Source of the DNA: a virus
IMG/VR virus record: IMGVR_UViG_3300046472_000273
Span: 1 to 36,657 of that record
DNA length: 36,657 nt
Reading direction: 5' to 3' (one strand)
In this document: piece by piece, positions 14,009-22,077 of the stretch
How positions within the stretch are numbered: the first letter of the stretch is position 1
How the letters are laid out: each line of letters opens with the position of its first letter
Notes under the pieces: model-generated
Told to the model about the DNA's origin: nothing
What the model saw: only the letters and a program-made list of their open reading frames with translations
Databases searched by the model: none
Program-made: the position numbers and the translations under genes

Positions 14009-15316
14009 ATGGAAATGACTCTTAAACTGCTTAGAGAAAAAAGGACTAAGGCGGTCGCGGACATGCGCGCGATCGTGGATGCGGCGCACGCTGACAATGA
14101 TCGTGAGCTGACTGCTGATGAAACTGCGAGCTATGCAGCGCTCAAGAAAACGGCAGACAGTCTCACAGAGACGATCACGCGCGAGGAGGACCTAGAAAGC
14201 CGTGAGCTGCAGCTCGCTGGAAGGCGGCCAGCGATCGCGCAGCTGCATCAGCCGCGTGTGCCGCGCGGGCCTGAGGCCAGCACCGAGTTTGAAACATTCT
14301 CTGACTTTCTATTTGCGGCGATGTTTCGGCAGAACGATCAGCGGCTCACTGGCCTGTGGGCGAATTTCCCGGCCGATATGAACGCCATGGAAATGGGCAC
14401 CGGCAGTGCTGGTGGCTTTGCCGTGCCCACACAGTTTTTGGCTGAGGTGTTCAAGGTATCGCCTCAGTCCGCGATTGTCCGGCCGCGTGCGCGCGTCATT
14501 CCTGCAGGCACGCCACCTGATTCCGCGATCACGGCACCGGCGCTCGATCAATCGGGCGCACCACCTGCAAATATGTTCGGTGGTGTGCAGCTCGCCTGGA
14601 CGGCTGAGGGTGGGCTCAAGAATGAGACGGATGCGAAACTGCGCGAGGTAACGCTCACGCCTCATGAGGTGTCCGGCTTTGTGACGGTGACAGACAAGCT
14701 GCTCACCAATTGGCCTGCCGCCTCGGTGTTCATTGGCGATCTGCTCAGCAGCGCGAAGGACGCGGGCGAGGATTATTCCTTCCTGCAAGGCAACGGTAAC
14801 GGCAAGCCATTGGGTGCGATCGTTTCACCGGCAGCTTACGCGGTGAAACGCACTACTGCCGGACAGATCAATTATCAGGATGTGGCCAACATGATGGGAC
14901 GCATGCTGATGAAAGGCGGCACTGCCGGGCCGGTGTGGGTGGCGTCGCGTTCGATTCATTCCAAGCTGCTCACCATGAAAAACGATTTGCCTGGTGGTGA
15001 TGGCTCGCTGGTGTGGCAGCCGAATTTCCGCGATGCAGGCGGCAATCAATCGCTCCTCGGTTATCCGCTACTGTGGAATGAGCGCTCTCCCACACTCGGT
15101 GTGCGCGGCGATCTCAGCTTTGATGACTTCGGCTATTACCTCATCAAGGACGGCTCAGGGCCGTTCATTGCGGCAAGTCCGCATCCCAAGTTCACCGAGA
15201 ATAAGACCATCATCAAGATTTATTGGAATGTTGATGGTCAGCCTTGGCTCAACGCACCGCTGCAGGATGAGTCCGGCTATGCCACCTCGCCATTCGTGGT
15301 GCTCGATATTCCGTAA
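14009..15316 (+). CDS. HK97-fold major capsid protein
   Basis: 435 residues. The first 80 are charged and helical (LLREKRTKAVADMRAIVDAA), like the HK97 delta/scaffold domain removed on maturation. The rest carries the capsid fold: FAVPTQFLAEVFK, SAIVRPRARVIPAG, the VSGFVTVTDKLL strand and the long C-terminal segment with FGYYLIKDGSGPFI. TAGGAG lies four bases before the ATG. It should be the most abundant virion protein and shares the leader hairpin at 13968-14001. Confidence 0.95.
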   Translation: MEMTLKLLREKRTKAVADMRAIVDAAHADNDRELTADETASYAALKKTADSLTETITREEDLESRELQLAGRRPAIAQLHQPRVPRGPEASTEFETFSDFLFAAMFRQNDQRLTGLWANFPADMNAMEMGTGSAGGFAVPTQFLAEVFKVSPQSAIVRPRARVIPAGTPPDSAITAPALDQSGAPPANMFGGVQLAWTAEGGLKNETDAKLREVTLTPHEVSGFVTVTDKLLTNWPAASVFIGDLLSSAKDAGEDYSFLQGNGNGKPLGAIVSPAAYAVKRTTAGQINYQDVANMMGRMLMKGGTAGPVWVASRSIHSKLLTMKNDLPGGDGSLVWQPNFRDAGGNQSLLGYPLLWNERSPTLGVRGDLSFDDFGYYLIKDGSGPFIAASPHPKFTENKTIIKIYWNVDGQPWLNAPLQDESGYATSPFVVLDIP

Positions 15317-15324
15317 ATCAGCGC

Positions 15325-15362
15325 GCCGATCGGCAGCGCCATCGCGTTTGCTGCCGATTGGC
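15325..15362 (+). other. Stable hairpin after the capsid gene
   Basis: GCCGATCGGCAGC (15325-15337) pairs with GCTGCCGATTGGC (15350-15362) in 12 of 13 positions plus one G/T wobble, 12-base loop, starting eight bases after the capsid stop. No T tract follows, so it is more likely a 3'-end stabiliser or processing site for capsid mRNA than a full terminator. Confidence 0.5.
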
Positions 15363-15420
15363 TGAGACGTTTCCATCAACACAAGTCAGAGATATTCCTC
15401 AGTAGAAGGATCATTGGATC

Positions 15421-15765
15421 ATGACTTCTAGGATCACATCTAAGCTCAAGTTTTTCCCGGCTGACGGGACGTGGCATCCCATTACGGGGTTTGAGGAAGT
15501 GGTGGGCGTTGCGATCGGGGTTGCGTCAGGCGTGCAGCTCAAGCGCGCAACCGATGGCGCGGGCCTCAACGCGGCGAATATTGGCGCGCTTGCAAGTGGC
15601 GCAACAGACAACACAAACGTGGCGCACGCTAACGCCATTGATTTTGGTGCAACGGGAACACCAGCCGCGCCGATTCCTTTCACGCATGTGTCCGCGGTGA
15701 TCACCGGTGCGGGTGCAGTGGGCATTTTGGTTCTAGCGTCGCCGCGTTATTCGCTGCCGGAGTAA
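15421..15765 (+). CDS. Hypothetical virion protein, possible head decoration protein
   Basis: 114 residues, MTSRITSKLKFFPADGTWHP..., rich in Ala/Gly/Thr with a C-terminal FTHVSAVITGAGAVGILVLA. No Cys and few charged residues, as for small structural proteins. It follows the capsid gene, where decoration or head fibre proteins are often encoded. No family firmly recognised; the role is inferred from position and composition. Confidence 0.6.
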   Translation: MTSRITSKLKFFPADGTWHPITGFEEVVGVAIGVASGVQLKRATDGAGLNAANIGALASGATDNTNVAHANAIDFGATGTPAAPIPFTHVSAVITGAGAVGILVLASPRYSLPE

Positions 15766-15866
15766 GCGCCTGGCGCGTCATGAGGGTTTTGCATCCATGC
15801 GCGCGCTCTTTTTTCAGAGTCTGTCACAGCGTCGGTTTAATCAGCAGACGGAAGGAAACCGCAGCC

Positions 15867-16202
15867 ATGAAATTGAAAGTCATTGCATCATTCCGCGATA
15901 GCAGCGGCAAAGAGATCAAGCCAGGCGAGCCAGTGCCTGCTGATCTGGATGAGGAGAACACGCAGCGCCTGATCAAGGCCGGGTGCTTGGCAGAGGACAA
16001 GGGTGGCGGGAAGGCCAAGAGCGCGAGCACCGGCACCGAGGGCAGCACCGGCACCGGTGCAGGCACCGAGGGCAGCACCGGCGCGGGCGCAGCCACCGAG
16101 GGCAGCACTGGCGCAGGCACCGAGGGCAGCACCGGCGCGGGCGCAGCCACCGAGGGCACCGGCAGCGATCATCCGCAGCGTGGCAGGCATGGCAGCAGAT
16201 AG
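15867..16202 (+). CDS. Small protein with Thr-Glu-Gly-Ser-Thr-Gly repeats
   Basis: 111 residues. The first 50 form a compact unit (MKLKVIASFRDSSGKEIKPG..., NTQRLIKAGCLAE) that resembles small phage head-region proteins with an SH3-like strand pattern. The rest is a low-complexity tail with TEGSTGAG units repeated about five times, encoded by GC-rich tandem DNA at about 16028-16158. ATG 15867 with AAGGAAA upstream is chosen; the frame extends to 15780 without family support. Confidence 0.65.
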   Translation: MKLKVIASFRDSSGKEIKPGEPVPADLDEENTQRLIKAGCLAEDKGGGKAKSASTGTEGSTGTGAGTEGSTGAGAATEGSTGAGTEGSTGAGAATEGTGSDHPQRGRHGSR

Positions 16203-16225
16203 GCCGCGCGCCTCCCCTGCAGTGG

Positions 16226-16251
16226 CGGCAGCAGCCATCGAGCTGCTGCCG
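16226..16251 (+). other. Hairpin in the gap before the connector gene
   Basis: CGGCAGCAGC (16226-16235) pairs perfectly with GCTGCTGCCG (16242-16251), six-base loop, followed by CTCTTTCCC. The T tract is weak, so it may be a poor terminator or an RNA processing element. It lies 50 bases before the parS-like site. Confidence 0.45.
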
Positions 16252-16300
16252 CTCTTTCCCTCCGGCTGTGAGCCGCGTCGCACGAGAACAAAATAGGCTC

Positions 16301-16316
16301 TGTTTTACGTGAAACA
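16301..16316. other. parS-like ParB-binding site
   Basis: TGTTTTACGTGAAACA differs in one position from the widely conserved bacterial chromosomal parS sequence TGTTTCACGTGAAACA. It lies in the 138-base gap between the repeat-tail protein and the head-tail connector. No ParA or ParB is encoded in the window, so host ParB would be the reader. The match is seen; binding is inferred. Confidence 0.5.
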
Positions 16317-16340
16317 CAGAGAGAGCGGTGGAGCGGCGGC

Positions 16341-16937
16341 ATGATGTGGGATGTGAAAGTGATCACGCCACCGGCTCAGCCGGTGATCACATTGGATGAG
16401 GCCCGGCAGCATTTGCGCCTGGACGCCACCGGCACGCCTGCGGTGCATCCTGATGATGATCTGATCGGCAAGTTTGTCGAGGCCGCGCGCCAGGAGCTTG
16501 AGGCTCCTAACGGCTGGCTAGGCCGCTCGCTCATGACGCAAACCCTGCAGCTCACGCTGCCTCGGTTTCCGCTGAATGTGATCAAGCTGCCGTTTTCGCC
16601 AGTGCAGACAATCACCTCGGTGAAGTACAGCGGCAGCGATGGCACCGAGGTGACAATGGACGCTGCAGAGTACCGGCTGGCTAATGCCTATTTGCCAGCT
16701 CTCCTGCAGCCGGTGGCTGGCTCTTGGCCCGATACCGGCCTGTTTGCCGATGCAGTGCAGATCACCTATGTGGCGGGCGCTGATGAGGTTGAGGAGCTGA
16801 TCAAGCAATATATCAAGGTGCGCCTTGGTGACTTCTATTCGCACCGTGAAATGGTGATCGCTGGCATCCAGTTTGCCGCTCATCCCTATGCGCGCGACTC
16901 TCTTGAGAACATGCGAATTAGGGGCTCATTCCCATGA
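16341..16937 (+). CDS. Head-tail connector protein (HK97 gp6-like)
   Basis: 198 residues of the phage gp6-like connector family: N-terminal ITLDEARQHLRLD, the DDLIGKFVEAARQELE helix, FPLNVIKLPFSPVQTITSVK, and VQITYVAGADEVEELIKQYI. It forms a ring under the portal. Start is ATG 16341 or 16344. The stop overlaps the next gene (ATGA). Confidence 0.88.
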   Translation: MMWDVKVITPPAQPVITLDEARQHLRLDATGTPAVHPDDDLIGKFVEAARQELEAPNGWLGRSLMTQTLQLTLPRFPLNVIKLPFSPVQTITSVKYSGSDGTEVTMDAAEYRLANAYLPALLQPVAGSWPDTGLFADAVQITYVAGADEVEELIKQYIKVRLGDFYSHREMVIAGIQFAAHPYARDSLENMRIRGSFP

Positions 16938-17269
16938 GGGCCGGGACGCTTGATCGCCGGATCATCATCCAAACGTGCGTCGCCACCACCAAGGATGCAT
17001 CGGGCGGCACCACTGAAACGTGGTCTGACTTCGGCACCTTTTGGGCAGAGAAGCGCGATCTCACCGGCCGCGAATTTCTGGCAGCCGGGCAGCTCAACGC
17101 TGAGGTGACAACGCGATTCCGCATGCAGTGGCGCACCGGCATTGATGTGAAGCAGCGCATCCTGCTGGACGGTTTCACCTATCAGATCGTGAACGTGGCT
17201 GAGATCGGCAGGCGCGATGGCCTAGAGATTCTCGCCCGTGCGCGCAGTGATGTGGACGTGACGGCATGA
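16934..17269 (+). CDS. Head closure / head-tail adaptor protein
   Basis: 111 residues: MRAGTLDRRIIIQTCVATTK, TWSDFGTFWAEKRDLTGREF, and WRTGIDVKQRILLDGFTYQI followed by a C-terminal strand, the standard pattern of phage head-tail joining proteins (SPP1 gp16 / Pfam head-tail adaptor type). It seals the DNA-filled head and docks the tail. ATGA overlaps at both ends show tight coupling. Confidence 0.9.
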   Translation: MRAGTLDRRIIIQTCVATTKDASGGTTETWSDFGTFWAEKRDLTGREFLAAGQLNAEVTTRFRMQWRTGIDVKQRILLDGFTYQIVNVAEIGRRDGLEILARARSDVDVTA

Positions 17270-17823
17270 GCAGCGGGATCACAGTTACCAGCAAGATCAC
17301 CGGCGCGCGCGAGCTGGAACGGGCATTAGAGCTGCTGCCCAAGCGCGTGCAGGAGCGCGTTCTCAAGAACGCAGTGCGCGCCGGTGGCCGCATCATCCAG
17401 GCAGAGATGATCGTGCGTGCGCCAGAGGGCCATGAGCCAGCGCGGCGGCAGGGACGGCTCAAAAAGAACATCAAGGTGACGGCGCTGCCTGCGGTAAGCG
17501 TGAGCGCGTTCACTGTCTCGGTGCACTCAGGGCGCGCGTTTTGGGGCTCGTTTGATGAGTTTGGTGCCAAGGCCTCGGTGGCGCGCGGCAAGCTCACGCG
17601 CAAAGGCGGCAAAGGCAGCAAGCGTGCGGTGTTGTTCGACAAGCGCACCGGGCAGTTCTTTGGCAAGCGTGTCGGTGCGCGCCTGGCGCGGCCGTGGGCG
17701 CGGCCAGCGTTTGAGGCGAAGAAATTTGCCGCGCTCGATGCGATCGGCAAAAGCTTGGGCAGAGGCATCGAGCGTGAGGCCATCAAGCTGGCCGGGCCTC
17801 AGGGCAGAAAGTCATTTGGATGA
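17266..17823 (+). CDS. HK97 gp10-family neck/tail completion protein
   Basis: 185 residues: ELERALELLPKRVQERVLKN, AVRAGGRIIQAEMIVRAPEG, and the RQGRLKKNIKV motif are typical of the HK97-gp10_like family. It sits between head closure protein and tail terminator in the expected order. The C-terminal part is very basic (GKRVGARLARPWARPAFEAK). Overlapping ATGA at both ends. Confidence 0.88.
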   Translation: MSSGITVTSKITGARELERALELLPKRVQERVLKNAVRAGGRIIQAEMIVRAPEGHEPARRQGRLKKNIKVTALPAVSVSAFTVSVHSGRAFWGSFDEFGAKASVARGKLTRKGGKGSKRAVLFDKRTGQFFGKRVGARLARPWARPAFEAKKFAALDAIGKSLGRGIEREAIKLAGPQGRKSFG

Positions 17824-18248
17824 TTATCAAGCGCGCGATCAATCAGCTCTTGGAGACGGATGCTGCTCTCGCTGCGATCGTCAGCACCAAGATTTATGCG
17901 AATCGCGCGCCGCAAAAGACTGATCCACCTTATGTGATCTTTGGCGTGCAATCAGGCCCGCGATTGCAAACGATTGACGGGCCGACAGGCCTCGCAACGC
18001 CATCGCTCTTGGTGGACATTTACGCACCGAATGAGGACCAAGTTGCGCAGATCGCTGAGATCATCCGTCTACGGATTGGTGCGTTCAAAGGCGTGGTCAC
18101 TGATAACAAGAACGTGCCAGCGCAGTGGGAAGTGAAAATCCGTTTCTGCCGCATTGATAATGAGGAGGACCTGCCGCCTGAGCTGCAGGACCCGCTCAGC
18201 TCATCAACGCGGCAGACTTATTTCTTGATGCACGATGAGGCTGTCTGA
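17820..18248 (+). CDS. Tail terminator-like protein (DUF3168)
   Basis: 142 residues: INQLLETDAALAAIVSTKIY, PYVIFGVQSGPRLQTIDGPT, LLVDIYAPNEDQVAQIAEII. This is the DUF3168 pattern, a family with the tail-terminator fold that caps the tail tube and joins it to the neck. Order and overlap with neighbours agree. Confidence 0.88.
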   Translation: MIIKRAINQLLETDAALAAIVSTKIYANRAPQKTDPPYVIFGVQSGPRLQTIDGPTGLATPSLLVDIYAPNEDQVAQIAEIIRLRIGAFKGVVTDNKNVPAQWEVKIRFCRIDNEEDLPPELQDPLSSSTRQTYFLMHDEAV

Positions 18249-18268
18249 CAACAGAGGGATTAGCGACA

Positions 18269-18706
18269 ATGCCAACACCAGTTTCACAAGCTCTCGAAAC
18301 GCAGGGCACGATCATCTCACGCGGCGATGGTGCGCCTACTGAGTTGTTTGAGCCGATCGGTGAGATCATTTCATTCAACGGGCCAGGCGGCTCAGCGAGT
18401 GTGATTGATGTGTCCAGCCTGCAATCAGTGCGTCGTGAAAAGCGCATGGGTTTGCCGGATGAGGGACAATTCACATTTGAGGCAAACCTCTTGCCAAGCG
18501 ATACCGCGCAAGAGGGCTGCCGCGCCGATCGCGCAAACCGCGCACTGCGGAATTTCCAGGTCACGCTCACAGATGAGCCACCCACGGTGCTGACTTTCTC
18601 AGCCTATGTGCTGCAGTTTGCGGTGTCCGGCGGTGTCGATGCGGTGGTCAAGCTCAATGCCACTCTTGAGATCACCGGTGAGGTGGTTTGGACGCCAGGC
18701 GCATGA
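18269..18706 (+). CDS. Major tail tube protein
   Basis: 145 residues, beta-rich: TIISRGDGAPTELFEPIGEI, FNGPGGSASVIDVSSLQS, and a C-terminal LNATLEITGEVVWTPGA, matching phage tail tube proteins of the siphovirus/GTA type. Hexamers stack to form the tail. GAGGG precedes ATG 18269 and the stop overlaps the next start. Confidence 0.9.
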   Translation: MPTPVSQALETQGTIISRGDGAPTELFEPIGEIISFNGPGGSASVIDVSSLQSVRREKRMGLPDEGQFTFEANLLPSDTAQEGCRADRANRALRNFQVTLTDEPPTVLTFSAYVLQFAVSGGVDAVVKLNATLEITGEVVWTPGA

Positions 18707-19086
18707 CGGTGACAAACGCCTATAAGGGCACCAGCGTGATTGAGATCGGCGGCAAGAGCTGCACCCTTGTGTATGATTGGGAAGCTCTTGGCGCGCTGTG
18801 GTCGCATTTCCACGATCTGGATATTCACGCGGTGCTCAAGGCAGGTTCGCCCAAGGATTTGGCGGTGATCCTGTCGGAGGGGCTCAAGCGCCATCAGCCG
18901 GAAATGACGGTTGAGGAGATCATGCGCATCTCGCCACCCTTGGTGCGGATGGTGCAGGCAGTGAGCAAGGCGCTTAACCTGGCTTATTGGGGCAAAGAAA
19001 GCGGCAGCAGTGATCAGCCTGCTGATGATGGTGAGGCGGAGGATACGGCGGACCCTCAGCAGGTGGAAGGAAAGCAGACCCAATAG
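18703..19086 (+). CDS. Tail assembly chaperone, short form
   Basis: 127 residues from ATG 18703, which overlaps the tail tube stop. The N-terminal strand region (SCTLVYDWEALGALWSHFHD) and the LAVILSEGLKRHQPEMTVEE helix resemble GTA gp10/tail assembly chaperone proteins. The C-terminus is acidic and Gln-rich. Near its end A GGA AAG (19068-19074) resembles the lambda slippery site; a -1 slip would fuse it to the next frame, as in many siphophage chaperone pairs. Confidence 0.8.
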   Translation: MTVTNAYKGTSVIEIGGKSCTLVYDWEALGALWSHFHDLDIHAVLKAGSPKDLAVILSEGLKRHQPEMTVEEIMRISPPLVRMVQAVSKALNLAYWGKESGSSDQPADDGEAEDTADPQQVEGKQTQ

Positions 19087-19100
19087 AGCAGGCCATTGAT

Positions 19101-19424
19101 ATGGCAGGCTCGCTTTCCATTCCACTCAGCGAGATGTGGCCTTTAACGCCTTATGCGTTCTGGCTGTACTGCAAGGGCAAAATCCATCAGCACGAGCGTG
19201 ATGCTCAGTTAGCTCGCAAGCTGATGCTGGCAGGCGCTTGGCATGCCGCAGCTCTGCAGCGTGTGCGGCAATTTCCGACACTGCCAAGTTTCCTCGGTGA
19301 GAAGGCTGCGGCAGCAGCTGAGCCGCGCGGTGCCGATGTGTCGCGACGTTTGCGCGAGGCCTTCCGCAGTTTCGGTGCCAAGCAAAAGACTCAAACTGAG
19401 AGGGCGCACGAAGCGCAAAGCTGA
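19101..19424 (+). CDS. Tail assembly chaperone, downstream (frameshift) part
   Basis: The frame is open from 19035, overlapping the end of the short chaperone by 52 bases, while its first ATG is at 19101 with only a weak ribosome site. The expected product is therefore a -1 fusion: after the slip it reads KADPIEQAIDMAGSLSIPLS. The core (TPYAFWLYCKGKIHQHERDA, then LMLAGAWHAAALQRV) is the domain that binds the tape measure in this family. The stop overlaps the tape measure ATG (TGATG). Confidence 0.75.
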   Translation: MAGSLSIPLSEMWPLTPYAFWLYCKGKIHQHERDAQLARKLMLAGAWHAAALQRVRQFPTLPSFLGEKAAAAAEPRGADVSRRLREAFRSFGAKQKTQTERAHEAQS

Positions 19425-21397
19425 TGGCAGCAACAATTGGCGCAATTCATGCTGAGCTGAGTGCTGAAACCGCTGCCTTTCAGCGTGACATGGGCAAGGC
19501 TGTCAGCGCAGCACAATCTGCATCAGCTGGAATAAATCGCGCCTTTGCCACGATTGGCAAAGGCGCTGATGCTATTGGCGGCTCAATCACAAAGTTTGTG
19601 AGCGGATTTTTCTCGATCAAGGGCGCGATCGCAGGCCTGGTGGGTGGCGCTGCTGTTGGCGGTATCGGTTCGCTGATTAAGAGCACGGTGGATTTTGCCA
19701 GCGAGCTGGTGGACACATCCGACAGGATAGGGATCACCACGAAAACGCTGCAGGAATATCGCTATGCGGCCAGCCAGACGGGCGTCACGCAGGACGTGCT
19801 GGATCAATCGCTTGCGTTTTTTGTCAAGCAATTGGGGTTTGCGCGCGAAGGCACCGGCAGTCTGTATGCCTATCTGAAAAAGACTGATCCTGCGTTGCTG
19901 AATTTGATCACGCACGCCAAGTCAAGCGGCGAAGCGCTGAGCTTGATGGTGGAGAAAGCAGGCGGGCTCAAGAACGCTGCAGATCAGCAGGCCTTGCTCG
20001 CGGTTGCGTTTGGGCGCACCGGCACTGCGCTTGGCAATCTGGTGCCGCATGTCAGCGAGCTAACCGCAGAAGCTGAGAAGCTCCATGTGGTGATCGGTGA
20101 TCAGGTATTGCGCAGCGGTGAGCAGCTCGGTGATACGCTCGAAAAACTTGGCCGGGTGATGGCGGGCCAATTGCAGGGCGCGATCTTGCAGAACGCGGAC
20201 GCGATTAACACGCTGGCCAATAGTTTGATCGCAGCAATTCCTGAAGTTCTGAAAATGACTCAAGGGGTGCTCGATTTCTTTGGTGTTGTCGGCAGCGATC
20301 GCGCGTCACAGATCGCATCGCTAGAGCGCGAGCTGACACGGCTCGAATCGCACAAGGATGATTTTTGGTTCAACGTGCTCGATACGGTGAGCGGTGGTGG
20401 TCCGGCGCTTGATGCGGCAATCGCAGAGCAGAAGAAAAAAATCATCAATTTAGAGAATCAATCGCTTAAAGACCCGATGGTGTTTAGCAAGCCTGCTGAG
20501 GGTGCAGCGCTCTTTACAACGAATCTCGATGAGCTAAATGCGTCAATCAACAAAGTGGTTGGCAGCATGTCAGTGCCTGCCAAGGCCACGGCGCAGCGCG
20601 CGCATAAAGAGACAGACGCAGAGAAGCAGGCGCGCGAGGACAAGGCCCGGCAGGACAGTCTCACGGCTGAGATTGCAAAGATTGAATCGCTCAACAAAGT
20701 GCATCAGCAGCTCGGCACCAGCGTGGGCCTGACAGGCGAAGCGCTCAAGCAATTCACGATCAATGAAACGATCGCCACCGAGGCAATCGACAAAGGTATT
20801 GATCTCACCAGCACGCTTGGCCAGGAGTGGGAAAGCGCGCGCCGTGAGCAGCTCGAATTGGCAGACAGCACCGATACGCTCAGCAAGAGCATGCAAGATT
20901 TGAATGACATCAGCCAAGGCATTGGCGAATCGATGGCTGACAGTCTTGAAAAGGCAGTGATTGAGGGCGGCAAGCTGTCTGGCATTATTCGCGATCTCGC
21001 TCATGACATAAATCAGCTGGTGTTTCGCAAGCTCGTTACTGAGCCGATCGCGGACGCGCTCACGAGTGGCATCAAAGGCATCGTGTCGGGTTTCAACACG
21101 GGCAGCATCGGCGGCACCATCAGCTCAGCGATCGGTGCCTTGGGATTCGCAGACGGCGGCAGGCCTCCTCTGCACCGCGCGTCAATCGTGGGTGAGCGTG
21201 GGCCTGAGTTTTTTGTGCCGGATGTGGCTGGCACGGTTGTGCCCATGTCAGAGCTGCAGAGCGGCAGTGATTCCAAGAGCAGCTCGCGCAGTGTGCAGCA
21301 GGTGTTCAATATCACCACGCCTGACGCCAACTCATTCAGAGCGACACAGCGGCAGCTCGCGCGAGCTGGCAGGCGTCGCTTAGCACTTCCGGCTTAG
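19424..21397 (+). CDS. Tail tape measure protein
   Basis: 657 residues. It begins ATIGAIHAELSAETAAFQRD, typical of tape measure proteins, with a long helical N-terminal part, a hydrophobic segment near residues 60-90 (AGLVGGAAVGGIGSLI), charged coiled-coil stretches near 385-430, and a C-terminal GERGPEFFVPDVAGTVVPMS motif common in this class. Its length sets tail length; about 657 residues suggests a tail of roughly 100 nm. It lies directly after the chaperones, as expected. Confidence 0.93.
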   Translation: MAATIGAIHAELSAETAAFQRDMGKAVSAAQSASAGINRAFATIGKGADAIGGSITKFVSGFFSIKGAIAGLVGGAAVGGIGSLIKSTVDFASELVDTSDRIGITTKTLQEYRYAASQTGVTQDVLDQSLAFFVKQLGFAREGTGSLYAYLKKTDPALLNLITHAKSSGEALSLMVEKAGGLKNAADQQALLAVAFGRTGTALGNLVPHVSELTAEAEKLHVVIGDQVLRSGEQLGDTLEKLGRVMAGQLQGAILQNADAINTLANSLIAAIPEVLKMTQGVLDFFGVVGSDRASQIASLERELTRLESHKDDFWFNVLDTVSGGGPALDAAIAEQKKKIINLENQSLKDPMVFSKPAEGAALFTTNLDELNASINKVVGSMSVPAKATAQRAHKETDAEKQAREDKARQDSLTAEIAKIESLNKVHQQLGTSVGLTGEALKQFTINETIATEAIDKGIDLTSTLGQEWESARREQLELADSTDTLSKSMQDLNDISQGIGESMADSLEKAVIEGGKLSGIIRDLAHDINQLVFRKLVTEPIADALTSGIKGIVSGFNTGSIGGTISSAIGALGFADGGRPPLHRASIVGERGPEFFVPDVAGTVVPMSELQSGSDSKSSSRSVQQVFNITTPDANSFRATQRQLARAGRRRLALPA

Positions 21398-21405
21398 AGA
21401 GACAG

Positions 21406-22077
21406 ATGGCGCGTTTTCAGGACGTTTACACACCACCAGAAATGCCCGGCTGGCCGTGCACCTCAACGCCAAGAACCTCAACGCTGATCGTTGAGGTTGA
21501 TTCCGGTGATGAGCAGGTCAATCGCCGCTGGCAGCATCCGCTCAGGCGTTTCACCATGCCTGAGGCTGTGCGTGACATGAACATCTTTGAAGCTGTGCGC
21601 GATCATTTCCTAGTCATGGGCGGGCCTGCACACACCTGGCCGTTTCGTGATCCGCTGGATTTTGCATCGCGCGCGCTCGCGCAGCCGAATGTTCCGCCTG
21701 CGGTGGGTTTCAGTGATCAGGTGATCGGCAATGGCAATGGTGCTACCACCAACTTTCAGCTCATCAAGACCTATAAGAGCGGTGCCTTTAGTTATGCGCG
21801 CACGATCACGCTGCCGGTGATCGCCAGTGTGGTGGTGTCGATTGATGACAAGCCATTGGCCGCGCATGTGCCGCCTCTCACGTTCACAGTGACGCGGCCG
21901 GGTGGCGTGATCACTTTCGCTGGTGGTGCGCCGCATCCGGGTGGTGTGATCAAGGCCGGGTTTCTCTTTGATTGCGAAGTGCGTTTTGAAAGTGACGATG
22001 CGCTTGAAGCGATCGCGCAAGCGATTGGCCTCGGTGGCTATGCGGATTTGACTCTTGTCGAGGTGAGGCACTGCTGA
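21406..22077 (+). CDS. DUF2460 distal tail protein (GTA gp12-like)
   Basis: 223 residues: VDSGDEQVNRRWQHPLRRFT, the FEAVRDHFLVMGGPAHTWPF RDPLDF segment and a C-terminal FDCEVRFESDDALEAI strand pattern, which mark DUF2460 (TIGR02217). In the Rhodobacter gene transfer agent this is the distal tail ring below the tube. It opens the GTA-like tail-tip block. Confidence 0.9.
   Translation: MARFQDVYTPPEMPGWPCTSTPRTSTLIVEVDSGDEQVNRRWQHPLRRFTMPEAVRDMNIFEAVRDHFLVMGGPAHTWPFRDPLDFASRALAQPNVPPAVGFSDQVIGNGNGATTNFQLIKTYKSGAFSYARTITLPVIASVVVSIDDKPLAAHVPPLTFTVTRPGGVITFAGGAPHPGGVIKAGFLFDCEVRFESDDALEAIAQAIGLGGYADLTLVEVRHC

Noticed and set aside
16030-16158. CRISPR array
   Set aside because: The repeats are short, contiguous and in frame within a gene, with no unique spacers. 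No CRISPR-like array was found elsewhere.
15973-16317. Leftward frames opposite the TEGSTGAG repeats
   Set aside because: They are repeat-driven (PSVAAPAPVL, CCPRCLR) and have no domain or ribosome site; the forward gene explains the sequence.
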